Origin: a virus
Strand: one strand, 5' to 3'
Virus record (IMG/VR): IMGVR_UViG_3300025072_000016
Location: 1-37,244 of that record
Length of the DNA: 37,244 nucleotides
Part shown: piece by piece, positions 24,468 through 31,499 of the stretch
How positions within the stretch are numbered: the first letter of the stretch is position 1
Layout: each line of letters starts with the position of its first letter
Made by a program: the position numbers and the translations under genes
Notes under the pieces: generated by a model
What the model was told of the DNA's origin: nothing
The model's input: the letters and a program-made list of their open reading frames with translations, nothing else
The model's database searches: none

Positions 24468-24698
24468 ATGACTTACACACAATGTACAAACTACGACGGC
24501 GGGAAATGTAACAGCCAAAGAACAACAGACGGTTGTTACTACGGAGGAAAAAGAGAAAAGCGGTGCTTAGGCGAACTTTTGAGCAGTGCCTCAATAACGT
24601 GTGTGACGCAAGTAAAAGAGGACAAGGGGGCAAAGTATAGATGTATGATAAAAGAGCTTGCATCTACTGGAAAGAAGGATGTACCAAAGGCAGGCTAG
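24468..24698 (+). CDS. Small cysteine-rich protein (76 aa)
   Basis: ATG 24468 directly follows the previous stop. The 76-residue product has six cysteines spread over residues 6-59 (YTQCTNYDGGKCNS, DGCYYGG, RCLGELL, ITCVTQ, RCMIKE). The N-terminal part resembles small phage zinc-ribbon-like proteins. It overlaps the next gene in another frame. Confidence 0.55.
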   Translation: MTYTQCTNYDGGKCNSQRTTDGCYYGGKREKRCLGELLSSASITCVTQVKEDKGAKYRCMIKELASTGKKDVPKAG

Positions 24699-24826
24699 AC
24701 AATATGGAATGCTTAGAGTTTGATACAGCAATGTTTCAATACTGCTATGAGAAAATGAACGGGATTGACAGATACAAAGGAAAGAGGAAGAAAAATGCCA
24801 ATGGAACCACTACCAACAATAATTAG
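24641..24826 (+). CDS. Small cysteine-containing protein (61 aa)
   Basis: A 61-residue frame overlapping the end of the preceding gene by 58 bases. It has cysteines at 7, 14, 24 and 35 (RACIYWKEGCTK, NMECLEF, YCYEKM) and a basic tail. The layout Cys-x6-Cys is like its neighbours. The overlap lowers confidence, but it covers a stretch otherwise without a gene. Confidence 0.5.
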   Translation: MYDKRACIYWKEGCTKGRLDNMECLEFDTAMFQYCYEKMNGIDRYKGKRKKNANGTTTNNN

Positions 24827-25109
24827 CGTATCAAGTAACAACTACGGACACTGCCATTCAATAGTAGGCAAGAAGAAAACCTGCAACAACTGTGCTCATG
24901 ACAGGCTGAACGATGAAAAGCTAGAGGAATATGACGAGAACGGCAATGTACTAGAGGCTGTTTTCTGTAGAAGTGAAGAAAGTGGATACGGCGAGAAGGA
25001 CAGGAGAAAGAGACGTGCAAAAATAAAAGAGTTTGAGGATGTTCCAGAGCTGGAGTGTTTTGAGAAGAGGCAAATATTAAACGTTATTATCAAAAAGGCA
25101 GACAGATGA
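24795..25109 (+). CDS. Cysteine-containing protein (104 aa)
   Basis: ATG 24795 with AGAGGAAG upstream. The 104-residue product contains KKTCNNCAHDRLND, then EAVFCRSEES and LECFEKR. The CxxC plus distant cysteines again suggest metal binding. The second half is basic and helical (GEKDRRKRRAKIKEFEDV). Its stop overlaps the next start (ATGA). Confidence 0.55.
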   Translation: MPMEPLPTIISVSSNNYGHCHSIVGKKKTCNNCAHDRLNDEKLEEYDENGNVLEAVFCRSEESGYGEKDRRKRRAKIKEFEDVPELECFEKRQILNVIIKKADR

Positions 25110-25198
25110 GTGAACAATCAAGAGTGGATCAAGAAAATAAATGTGTAGCAAGTGTAGAGTATTTGTGCAAAGCTGCATTCATAGACGACCCAAACTAA
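25106..25198 (+). CDS. Very small protein (30 aa) at operon end
   Basis: A 30-codon frame in ATGA overlap with the preceding gene (SEQSRVDQENKCVASVEYLC). Coupling and its fit before a promoter support it; nothing is known of its role. Confidence 0.4.
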   Translation: MSEQSRVDQENKCVASVEYLCKAAFIDDPN

Positions 25199-25201
25199 TC
25201 C

Positions 25202-25260
25202 TTGCAATACAACAGTAATTAGACTATATTAAGAGAGTGGATATTGTGGTGATATTCACT
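25202..25260 (+). promoter_or_regulatory. Promoter with operator at the start site
   Basis: TTGCAA (25202-25207), 17 bases, TATATT (25225-25230) make a good sigma70-type promoter. An imperfect palindrome, AGTGGATAT (25236-25244), seven bases, ATATTCACT (25252-25260), lies across the expected transcription start and could bind a repressor. The palindrome differs from those at 23936, 30437 and 33364. Confidence 0.65.
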
Positions 25261-25287
25261 CTTGACAAAATCAGCAAATTAAACAGG

Positions 25288-25362
25288 CTCTTATAGAGCG
25301 GTGTTTTGTGTAGCTGATGCACAAAGGGACTAACCATCTCCACCGTTTTATAAGAGTTTTTT
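25288..25362 (+). ncRNA. Structured leader or small RNA with terminator-like end
   Basis: CTCTTATA (25288-25295) pairs perfectly with TATAAGAG (25349-25356), continued after an internal loop by CGGTG (25299-25303) with CACCG (25341-25345). Inside are a TTTGTG/CACAAA hairpin (25305-25325) and a weaker GGGA/TCTC stem, so the fold is a three-way junction. Six T follow at once (25357-25362), like an intrinsic terminator. It lies between the promoter and ATG 25381. It may be an attenuator, a riboswitch-like element or a small RNA; no known class is recognised. Confidence 0.6.
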
Positions 25363-25380
25363 CGTTTTAAGGAGAAAAAT

Positions 25381-25614
25381 ATGTATGAAATTGTCTTGCA
25401 CGAAGATTACAACTACGAGAGCGTAAGATTCCCATTCCCAAGAGAGTTGTCAATAGGGGAAACTATAGTAAACGCTGATAAAGAGGTTATTTATGAGGTG
25501 CATGAAAAACTATGGTCCAATAAACACCACATATCAATAGGAACAGAAATAGGCGGGTGTAAAGTCTACGCTACACTAGATTACAGGGTTAAAATCATTG
25601 AAACATCAATTTAG
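25381..25614 (+). CDS. Unknown protein (77 aa) behind structured leader
   Basis: ATG 25381 has AAGGAG upstream, just past the T-run of the structured leader. The product is mostly beta strands with mixed charge (SVRFPFPRELSIGETIVNAD, then HHISIGTEIGGCKVYATLDY). It heads the operon with the replication protein. If the leader is an attenuator, this gene and the ones after it would be the regulated ones. Confidence 0.6.
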   Translation: MYEIVLHEDYNYESVRFPFPRELSIGETIVNADKEVIYEVHEKLWSNKHHISIGTEIGGCKVYATLDYRVKIIETSI

Positions 25615-25625
25615 GAGCAAAACAA

Positions 25626-25817
25626 ATGAGTAGAGAATACAAAGTACCAATACTATCTATCTTGTCATCAGATACAAAAACAAGAGCATTGTCATATTGT
25701 AACTCAAACAGCAACGAGTGCAAGATTAACTGTAAAGAGTGCGTGTTTTGTGTAAAAAAGTGGACACCAGAAAGAGAAGCCGCATTTCTAGCATGGGAAA
25801 GAGGAGAGAATGAGTAA
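25626..25817 (+). CDS. Small cysteine-rich protein (63 aa)
   Basis: A 63-residue protein ahead of the replication gene, overlapping it by eight bases. Four of its five cysteines lie close together: NECKINCKECVFCVKKW, giving C-x3-C-x2-C-x2-C, a dense metal-knuckle-like pattern. The C-terminal WTPEREAAFLAWERGE is helical. No family is recognised. Confidence 0.6.
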   Translation: MSREYKVPILSILSSDTKTRALSYCNSNSNECKINCKECVFCVKKWTPEREAAFLAWERGENE

Positions 25818-26517
25818 GCTTAGAAAAAGGTCAAACTTCACCATAATGCCAAACGAGCTTATAAGAGACAGCTCTATGTCTTGGAAAGCAAAGGGTATCT
25901 ATTCTTATTTAGCCTCTCAAGATGACGGGTGGGACTTCTATGTTGACGAAATAGAAACTAGGAGCACTGACGGAGTTACAGCCGTTAGAACAGGATTAAG
26001 AGAGCTTGAGGATGCTGGATATATAGAGAGGCACAGAATCAATGGTGAGGGCGGAAAGTTTCACTATGATTACGAGATATACGAAACAGCAACAGCAAAG
26101 AAAGGTCAACCGCATGCAGAAAACCCGCATACGGTTTCAACCGCAACGGCAAAACCTCACACTAATAATACTAACTCTACAAGAAAAACAAAGAAAGAAG
26201 ATATTAATATAAAGCAAAAGGCCTGTACTGAAAGAATGGATCTTTTTTACAAATCTCTTCAATCTTACATAGGAGAATACAGCAAGGAAACAATAAGAGC
26301 TTTTTATGATTATTGGACAGAGGGGAACAAGAGTAAGACCAAAATGAAGTGGGAGCTACAGCAAACATGGGACTTACCCAGAAGGCTCTCACGGTGGAAA
26401 GGTTCAAACAGGTCACAAATTAAGAAGACACCTAAAAGAGTAAATCAATTCGCAGGAGTTCAAAGAGTTGGAATGCCTGCACCAGCTGGGCAAGATAACG
26501 GGGAGTGGATGAGATGA
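25810..26517 (+). CDS. Replication initiation protein, DnaD / helix-turn-helix type
   Basis: A 235-residue protein. Residues 1-85 match the winged helix of phage replication proteins: FTIMPNELIRDSSMSWKAKG, IYSYLASQDDGWDFYVDEIE, then GLRELEDAGYIERHR. These open DNA at the origin and help load helicase. A polar linker at about 95-135 rich in Thr, Asn and Lys follows, and then a helical DnaD-like end (YWTEGNKSKTKMKWELQQTW). The origin is often inside such a gene, but I see no iteron array. Confidence 0.8.
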   Translation: MSKLRKRSNFTIMPNELIRDSSMSWKAKGIYSYLASQDDGWDFYVDEIETRSTDGVTAVRTGLRELEDAGYIERHRINGEGGKFHYDYEIYETATAKKGQPHAENPHTVSTATAKPHTNNTNSTRKTKKEDINIKQKACTERMDLFYKSLQSYIGEYSKETIRAFYDYWTEGNKSKTKMKWELQQTWDLPRRLSRWKGSNRSQIKKTPKRVNQFAGVQRVGMPAPAGQDNGEWMR

Positions 26518-27131
26518 AGAGAGCGCAAATATTAGCAGAGCTTGAAGATCTAAGAGTATTAAATAATTGGTATGATATCAAAGACGTAAACGACATACCA
26601 GAAATGCACATTCAATCAATACAAAAACACTTTGATCGATTGAAACCAGAAGAGCAACGGATAGTATGGGATAGAATCTTGAACGACTACAGGAAGCCAT
26701 ATCTTCCAAACGAGCAATATTACAAAAGCATGGTTGGCGTTTATCTGAATGAAGTAATCCCACTCAGAAAGGATCGCTCACAATACGACCCATTAACACA
26801 AGAGGAGAAAGAGGAAGTTGCAAAAGCCGCAAGTGATGCCTATATGGAATACTCTAAAACAATGGATAATACTTACGGGGTGAAAGAAGAGAAGTCTAAT
26901 GTTGACGCTAGAAAGGCTAGGATACTTCAAAACGTTAAGAAAGGGCTAGTGGAGGTAGTAGATTGCTCTTTAATGGCTGAACGCCTCAGAAACGGCCCTA
27001 TATGGATTTCTAAGAGTGAGGCAGAGTCAAGAGGGTTAGAGTATAGAGATCATACTCCAGACGTACTTGGTGAGATGGGTGATCTTGGAAGAGTTGGAAC
27101 AATGAACGCAGTTAAACAGTTTAGAAAGTAG
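26514..27131 (+). CDS. Unknown protein after replication gene (205 aa)
   Basis: ATG 26514 overlaps the replication stop and has GGGGAG nine bases upstream; GTG 26505 is too close to it. The product is charged and helical (IQSIQKHFDRLKPEEQRIVW, then NEQYYKSMVGVYLNEVIPLR), with a C-terminal part like WISKSEAESRGLEYRDHTP. Position suggests a helicase loader or replication accessory protein, but no P-loop is present. Confidence 0.6.
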   Translation: MKRAQILAELEDLRVLNNWYDIKDVNDIPEMHIQSIQKHFDRLKPEEQRIVWDRILNDYRKPYLPNEQYYKSMVGVYLNEVIPLRKDRSQYDPLTQEEKEEVAKAASDAYMEYSKTMDNTYGVKEEKSNVDARKARILQNVKKGLVEVVDCSLMAERLRNGPIWISKSEAESRGLEYRDHTPDVLGEMGDLGRVGTMNAVKQFRK

Positions 27132-27137
27132 GAAGAG

Positions 27138-27539
27138 ATGGAATATCTAAAATTAACCAATACAAAAGAATGCCTAAAGCTTGCAGAGTGTTTAGTAGGT
27201 AGTGATACATTTAAGGTTTTCAATATGGAGCCTTACGAGGTTCAAGGTGAGTTGCTCGGGGTTTGTGGAAATGATTTTCTAATAAGAGATTCAGGCGACG
27301 AGTGCGACTATGGATTTTTAAGTGAATTTGTTTTTATTTCTGTTGAGTCGATAAAATTAAACTCGTTTAAGTGTTGTGAGCACTCGATACCAGTTGTTGT
27401 CGACCGTGGTATGTGGGGAAAAGAAAAGAGAGATAATCAAAGCACTCTCTTGAGCCTTTTAGCACAGAATTGTCCGTTTGAATTGGACTTAGGAAGATTA
27501 CCAGCAGGAGCGACAATTGAGAGCCATAGGGCACAATAG
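27138..27539 (+). CDS. Unknown protein (133 aa)
   Basis: A 133-residue protein with AGGAAGAG before ATG 27138. It is mixed alpha/beta: TNTKECLKLAECLVGSDTFK, then strands EVQGELLGVCGNDFLIRDSG. The C-terminal part is more polar. It lies in the replication operon; no family is recognised. Confidence 0.55.
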   Translation: MEYLKLTNTKECLKLAECLVGSDTFKVFNMEPYEVQGELLGVCGNDFLIRDSGDECDYGFLSEFVFISVESIKLNSFKCCEHSIPVVVDRGMWGKEKRDNQSTLLSLLAQNCPFELDLGRLPAGATIESHRAQ

Positions 27540-27568
27540 AACGACAAAGAACGGAAAGAGGGGAAGAA

Positions 27569-27730
27569 GTGAGTGTTATTGCAGTTATGGTATTTGTTGT
27601 GTTGGTGTGCCTGTCTCCTGCGTTTGCATATACAGCCATAAGCAAAGATCCACGTGTTGAGGTTTTTATGGTGCTTCTTTTTACATTTACATACGGCCTT
27701 TTTATAGCTGTGATAGTGTGGAAGAAATAA
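27569..27730 (+). CDS. Small two-span membrane protein (53 aa)
   Basis: A GTG start at 27569 with GAGGGGAAG upstream gives 53 residues, two hydrophobic segments at about 2-20 (VIAVMVFVVLVCLSPAFAY) and 33-50 (FMVLLFTFTYGLFIAVIV), joined by a short polar loop SKDPRVE, and a basic end WKK. Such proteins often act as holin-like pores or superinfection factors. Here it is in the early operon, away from the lysis genes. Role not assigned. Confidence 0.55.
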   Translation: MSVIAVMVFVVLVCLSPAFAYTAISKDPRVEVFMVLLFTFTYGLFIAVIVWKK

Positions 27731-27743
27731 AAATAGCCCCAAA

Positions 27744-27784
27744 GTAAAATAAAACATTGCATACGTTGCACAATGTAGTATATT
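27744..27784 (+). promoter_or_regulatory. Early promoter of the recombination operon
   Basis: GTAAAATAAAAC (27744-27755) is next to TTGCAT (27757-27762), 16 bases, TATATT (27779-27784). The spacer carries TTGCACAATG, largely the same as at 30448-30456. Downstream are GGAAAGGAAAGGGG and a start at 27807. Confidence 0.7.
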
Positions 27785-27806
27785 GTAGGAAAGGAAAGGG
27801 GTGAGC

Positions 27807-28025
27807 ATGGAACTAGTACAGCATAGAATCTACGAGAATTTGATTGATGAAATTAAGCTTGATTTTGATGAAGCTTGTAATAGTTTCATAACTCTTAAAT
27901 ATTTAGAGTGCCAGTGTGCATTGTTGATAGAACACTTTGCAACTAACGAGAATCAGTTTGAAGTAGAGATAAATGGAATAGAGTTTATGTGCACGGTGCA
28001 CGATAATTGTGTAGAAGTAGATTAA
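27807..28025 (+). CDS. Unknown protein (72 aa), first gene of recombination operon
   Basis: ATG 27807 with AAAGGGG five bases upstream; an in-frame GTG at 27801 is less likely. The 72-residue product is acidic, with helices (LIDEIKLDFDEACNSFITLK) and a beta end (NQFEVEINGIEFMCTVHDNC). It is first after a strong promoter, ahead of the coiled-coil protein and recombinase genes. A small anti-host protein is possible at such a position but is not shown. Confidence 0.6.
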   Translation: MELVQHRIYENLIDEIKLDFDEACNSFITLKYLECQCALLIEHFATNENQFEVEINGIEFMCTVHDNCVEVD

Positions 28026-28039
28026 GGAAAGAGGGAAAG

Positions 28040-29131
28040 ATGAATGAATTAAGTGTGATGAAAAATCCAGTAGCATTATTTACTGACGGCGGAGTCGATG
28101 AGTTTATCAAAAAGGCTCGTGAGTCTGCAAAGGCAGAAGTGTTTGACGTTTCTACTGCAAAAGGAAGAAAGTCTATAGCCTCAAAAGCAAACGATGTTGC
28201 AAAGATGAAGGTTGCAATTGACAAGGCTGGTAAAGAGCTTGTAGGAGGCTGGAAAGAGAAGGCGAAAGTAGTTGATGCAGATAGAAAGAAGATCAGAGAT
28301 GAGTTTGATGCGTTAAAGATCGAAGTTAGAAAGCCGTTGACCGATTGGGAAGAAGAACAGAAGGAGATTGAAGCCCAGAGAAAAGAACAGATTCAACTCA
28401 TTAAAGATATGCTTTGCACTGATGGTGAGGGTTCTGCTTTTATTGGTCGTGGCATTGAGATTCTTAGCAAAAGGGAAGATGAAGACGAAGAGATAAAGGA
28501 TCTTGTTGAATCAGTCCTTGAGAGATTGCTAGCAAAGTTTATCATTGCAGAGAATGCAGAAAAGGAAGCTGAAGAGCTACGCATTGCAGAAGAGAAAAAG
28601 GCAGAAGAAGAGCGCATTCAGAGAGAAAAAGAAGAGGAAGAGAAACGCATTGCCAGAGAAGAAGAGATAGCTCGCAAGGCAAAAGAAGAAGCTGAGGCAA
28701 AAGCGGCAAAGGAGGCCAAGGAAAAAGAAGAGGCTCACAAAAGAGAGCAAGCCAGACAGCAACAAGCCATTGAAGACGAAAAGCGAAGAGCTGACGAGGC
28801 AGAAAAGCAAAGAATTAGAGACGAAGCTATTGCAGAAGAAAACAAAAAGAGAGCACTTGAACAGGCTGAGGCTGACAAGAAAAGAGCCCTTGAAGTTGCA
28901 GAAGAGAACAAGAAAAAGGCAATTGAAGCAGAGCGCCAAAGAGTAGAGGCTGAAAAGGCCAAACAGCTTAGAGAAGAACAGGCAAGAGCCGAAGACTTGG
29001 CACACAGAAAATCAGTAAACAATGAAGTGCTTGAGTCTATTATGTCAGTTGGAATCTCAGAGGAGCAGGGCAAAGCTCTCATGAAAAAAATGATTGCCGG
29101 CGAAGTTCCCAACGTAAAATTTAAGTATTAG
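28040..29131 (+). CDS. Coiled-coil phage protein upstream of the annealase (363 aa)
   Basis: ATG 28040 follows AAGGAAAGAGGG. Residues 1-115 form a helical domain (SKANDVAKMKVAIDKAGKEL, then ADRKKIRDEFDALKIEVRKP). Residues about 165-330 are an almost pure Glu/Lys/Ala/Arg coiled coil with TolA-like composition. A short globular end (EVLESIMSVGISEEQGKALM) follows. Proteins of this build (DUF1351-like and relatives) are usual next to phage single-strand annealases and exonucleases and may scaffold or regulate them. Confidence 0.65.
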   Translation: MNELSVMKNPVALFTDGGVDEFIKKARESAKAEVFDVSTAKGRKSIASKANDVAKMKVAIDKAGKELVGGWKEKAKVVDADRKKIRDEFDALKIEVRKPLTDWEEEQKEIEAQRKEQIQLIKDMLCTDGEGSAFIGRGIEILSKREDEDEEIKDLVESVLERLLAKFIIAENAEKEAEELRIAEEKKAEEERIQREKEEEEKRIAREEEIARKAKEEAEAKAAKEAKEKEEAHKREQARQQQAIEDEKRRADEAEKQRIRDEAIAEENKKRALEQAEADKKRALEVAEENKKKAIEAERQRVEAEKAKQLREEQARAEDLAHRKSVNNEVLESIMSVGISEEQGKALMKKMIAGEVPNVKFKY

Positions 29132-29144
29132 GAAAGAGGAAAGC

Positions 29145-29828
29145 ATGAGTGAGAATAATATGGTGCAGGTTTATTCTACGGGCGTTCAGTCCGTAGATGA
29201 CGTGCAAAGGCTAAAGCTAGAAATACAAAATTTCCATGAAGACCTAAACAAAAGACCAGACCCAAAAACAGGGGCATCAAGAAACGGAAACTCTTATGTT
29301 GTTATATCACACATTGAAATGATGCTTGACGAAATGTTTTACGGGCACTGGTCAACAGAGAACTTTCAATACAAGCAGATTGCAAATGAGATAGTAGGAA
29401 GCATTACTCTTAAGTATATGCATCCTAAAACTGGGGTGTGGCTTACAAGAGAGGGTGCGGCTTCTGTGCAGATAATGCAAGACAGGGGAGCTAAAATAAG
29501 TACCATAATGGACACTAAAAAGAAAAATGCTTTAGAGACTGGTTTCCCAAAGCTAAAAGCCATGTGTTTAAAAAATGCCTCTGCAACAATAGGAAAAATG
29601 TTTGGAAGAGACTTAAACAGAGACAACCAAGCTGAATATGAAAAACAAGGGCTAGAGGATCGAGTGTTCAGTCCTGAGCAGGTGCTTAAGGTTTTGGGTC
29701 TTATTGATGGGTCTGAAGATCTAATGAATAAGGTTTTAAAAAGTGCCCGTGTTGAGTCTATTGAGATGATACCAGAAAATAAGTATGAAAGAATAATTTC
29801 ATGGCTGGAGGAAAAATGTTCGAAGTAA
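29145..29828 (+). CDS. Rad52/Sak-like single-strand annealing protein
   Basis: A 227-residue protein. The segment YVVISHIEMMLDEMFYGHWS, then IVGSITLKYMHPKTGVWLTR, and GFPKLKAMCLKNASATIGKM resembles the Rad52/Sak-like annealase core: a helix, a beta sheet with 'G', and a helix carrying 'K-x-x-x-x-K-x-A'. It would anneal complementary strands after end resection by the YqaJ exonuclease coded next door; the two genes overlap. It could be a related Erf-type protein. Confidence 0.7.
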   Translation: MSENNMVQVYSTGVQSVDDVQRLKLEIQNFHEDLNKRPDPKTGASRNGNSYVVISHIEMMLDEMFYGHWSTENFQYKQIANEIVGSITLKYMHPKTGVWLTREGAASVQIMQDRGAKISTIMDTKKKNALETGFPKLKAMCLKNASATIGKMFGRDLNRDNQAEYEKQGLEDRVFSPEQVLKVLGLIDGSEDLMNKVLKSARVESIEMIPENKYERIISWLEEKCSK

Positions 29829-30433
29829 AAGCGGAGCAAGGAACTCCAGAATGGTTTGAGGCAAGACTTGGGAAAATTACAGCGTCTCGCTTCAAGGACG
29901 TAATGACAAAGGGGCGTGGAAAAGATGAAAAGTGGGGGAAAACAGCCCTCACATATCGCAACGAAATTATAAGCGAGATTCTAACTGGAGAGCAAAAAGA
30001 GATTTCTGGTAGAGCTTTAGAATGGGGGACAGAGAACGAGTCTTTTGCTATTGATGAATATGAAGATAAAAAAGATATATTTGTTGAGGCTTCTGGGCTT
30101 ATTCTTCTACATGAATTTGCAATGATAGGGGGCTCACCTGACGGTAGGCCATTGGGAAACTGCATAGAGGTAAAGTGCCCTTACAATTCAGCAATACATA
30201 TCAATACAGTGCTTGAGGGAATGCCAAAGGAGCATACACCACAAGTACAAGGAAACATAAACTTTACAGAGGCAGACTGGTGTGACTTCATTTCGTTTGA
30301 TCCAAGGGTAAAAGGTCCATCAAGATTGTACATTGAAAGAGTCTTCAGAGATCAAGAATACATCGACACTATGTTCGAGAGATTAGAAGAGTTTCAAGAG
30401 GAAATAGAAAAAACTTTACAGAAACTAAAATAA
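29816..30433 (+). CDS. YqaJ-type viral exonuclease (recombinase)
   Basis: ATG 29816 with GGAGG is chosen over an upstream ATG at 29801. The 205-residue product has the YqaJ/lambda-Exo fold motifs in order: GTPEWFEARLGKITASRF (9-26), ALEWGTENE (67-75), GGSPDG (105-110) and IEVKCP (117-122). Asp109, Glu118 and Lys120 fit the PD-(D/E)XK catalytic residues. HTPQVQGNINFTEADWCDFI continues the family pattern. It digests 5' ends for annealase-driven recombination. Confidence 0.9.
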   Translation: MFEVKAEQGTPEWFEARLGKITASRFKDVMTKGRGKDEKWGKTALTYRNEIISEILTGEQKEISGRALEWGTENESFAIDEYEDKKDIFVEASGLILLHEFAMIGGSPDGRPLGNCIEVKCPYNSAIHINTVLEGMPKEHTPQVQGNINFTEADWCDFISFDPRVKGPSRLYIERVFRDQEYIDTMFERLEEFQEEIEKTLQKLK

Positions 30434-30465
30434 AACGTGCATAGTGTTGCACATTGTAGTATATT
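30425..30465 (+). promoter_or_regulatory. Early promoter with operator GTGCA-N6-TGCAC
   Basis: CTAAAATAAAAC (30425-30436) adjoins GTGCAT (30437-30442), 17 bases, TATATT (30460-30465). The inverted repeat GTGCA...TGCAC (30437-30452) covers the -35 and spacer. A small HTH gene starts at 30480, about eight bases after the expected start of transcription. Confidence 0.7.
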
Positions 30466-30479
30466 GAAAGGTATAGAGT

Positions 30480-30677
30480 ATGACAGACGTTGAAAAGTTA
30501 ATTGATAGATACAAGACAATCTCTGAGGTAGCTCGGAGATTGGACACCGACAGAAGCACAGTGTATCGGTGGACAGAAGGAAAGCCAATATCGAGGGCTT
30601 TTAGAATTAGAATTAGTAACCTACTGGAGAAGAAAAATGACAAAAGAAGAGCAAATAGGAGCGGCAGAACTAGTTAA
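30480..30677 (+). CDS. Small helix-turn-helix regulator (65 aa)
   Basis: ATG 30480 has AAAGG upstream. Residues 12-45 (KTISEVARRLDTDRSTVYRW, then GKPISRAFRIRI) form a standard helix-turn-helix of Cro/phage regulator type, with the 'S-x-V-A-R-x-L' and 'S-T-V-Y-R-W' helices. The C terminus is basic. It is the first gene from a promoter with a palindrome over -35, so an autorepressor is likely. Confidence 0.8.
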   Translation: MTDVEKLIDRYKTISEVARRLDTDRSTVYRWTEGKPISRAFRIRISNLLEKKNDKRRANRSGRTS

Positions 30678-30846
30678 GGCAGAGCTTGAAATGGCAATTG
30701 CTAATACTGGTAACAAGAGAATAAAATCAACCCTTGAGGACCTTAAGAGGGAATTGTCGTGCGAAATAGGAAACTACTATTGGAGAGAAGATTGGAAAAA
30801 TGAGATTGCAGAAGACATTTACAATAAGTGGATTTTAGGGAAATAA
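30637..30846 (+). CDS. Unknown helical protein (69 aa)
   Basis: ATG 30637 with GGAGAAG upstream, overlapping the HTH gene by 41 bases. The product is helical and charged (AAELVKAELEMAIANTGNKR, then NYYWREDWKNEIAEDIYNKW). Conceivably an antirepressor or toxin-antitoxin partner of the HTH protein by position; not shown. Confidence 0.55.
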   Translation: MTKEEQIGAAELVKAELEMAIANTGNKRIKSTLEDLKRELSCEIGNYYWREDWKNEIAEDIYNKWILGK

Positions 30847-30868
30847 GCGCAAAGGAAAGAGGCAAGAG

Positions 30869-30934
30869 ATGAAAGTAATAGCAGTATATGTAAGAATAAA
30901 CGGGGTGAACAGGCCCCCAAGGGTGGCGAAGTGA
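30869..30934 (+). CDS. Very small protein (21 aa)
   Basis: ATG 30869 with AGAGGCAAG upstream codes 21 residues (KVIAVYVRINGVNRPPRVAK) and overlaps the next gene by four bases (GTGA). It may serve as a leader that couples translation. Confidence 0.4.
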   Translation: MKVIAVYVRINGVNRPPRVAK

Positions 30935-31140
30935 TAACAGTAAACGGCAAATACTACGAAGTAACAAGCCAGCTCCTTCCAGAATATAAAAAGTGTGACG
31001 GCTGTGCATTTGGGAAAGAAAGACCTTGCCCAGTAATAGCAGAACTAAAGAACATGTATTGTACTGTGCACCCCACAGTGATATACACAGAAGCAACGCA
31101 AGAAGTAAACGAAGAATTAATTAAGAAGGGTGCGAAATAA
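30931..31140 (+). CDS. Small cysteine-containing protein (69 aa)
   Basis: A GTG start at 30931, coupled to the preceding frame. KCDGCAFGKERPCPVIAELK resembles the 'CxxC...CP' segment of small phage zinc-binding proteins, and YCTVHP follows. The end is helical and acidic. It belongs to the set of small cysteine proteins of this phage. Confidence 0.55.
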   Translation: MITVNGKYYEVTSQLLPEYKKCDGCAFGKERPCPVIAELKNMYCTVHPTVIYTEATQEVNEELIKKGAK

Positions 31141-31379
31141 TGAAACACGAATTAAAAACACTGAAGTGCTATTTTGCTCCAATATTATCAGGTGAGAAAA
31201 CTGCAGAAGTTAGAAACAACTCTGACAAGGGATTTCAAAAAGGTGATATAGTGGAGTTTGTTGAAATTGATGAAGATAAAAACGAAACTGGCATGGCCTG
31301 TATTGGGATGATAACTTATGTTTTTAACTGGGATCAAAAAGAAAATAATGTAGTATTTTGCTTCGAGCTTGAAGCATGA
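31140..31379 (+). CDS. DUF3850 (ASCH/PUA-like) protein
   Basis: A 79-residue protein: KHELKTLKCYFAPILSGEKT, then EVRNNSDKGFQKGDIVEFVE. This matches DUF3850, a small phage family with the ASCH/PUA-like RNA-binding beta barrel; the 'LSGEKTxExRxNDRGFxxGD' pattern is diagnostic. It ends with the expected strand ITYVFNW...VVFCFEL. ASCH proteins may bind or modify RNA; the phage role is unknown. Confidence 0.85.
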   Translation: MKHELKTLKCYFAPILSGEKTAEVRNNSDKGFQKGDIVEFVEIDEDKNETGMACIGMITYVFNWDQKENNVVFCFELEA

Positions 31380-31498
31380 AGCATCTAATTGCACATATAA
31401 ACGAATTATTCGAACTACTCTCACCACTAGGCAATTACTGCCAGTGCGGGGCAAAAGTTGCAGGGCGTGAGTGTAAGTACTGTGGAAGGGAAAGATAG
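31376..31498 (+). CDS. Small zinc-ribbon-like protein (40 aa)
   Basis: ATG 31376 overlaps the DUF3850 stop (ATGA). A helical start (KHLIAHINELFELLSP) is followed by YCQCGAKVAGRECKYCGRER: CxC and CxxC, a one-knuckle zinc ribbon. Its size is below the usual annotation cut-off. Confidence 0.6.
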   Translation: MKHLIAHINELFELLSPLGNYCQCGAKVAGRECKYCGRER

Positions 31499-31499
31499 A

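Noticed and set aside
28393-29112. Leftward Ser/Phe/Leu-rich frames opposite the coiled-coil gene
   Set aside because: They are antisense shadows of a Glu/Lys/Ala-rich coiled coil and lack ribosome sites.
30480-30846. HTH gene and the next small gene as a toxin-antitoxin pair
   Set aside because: Overlap and size are suggestive, but neither product resembles a toxin family, and Cro-like autoregulation explains the HTH gene.
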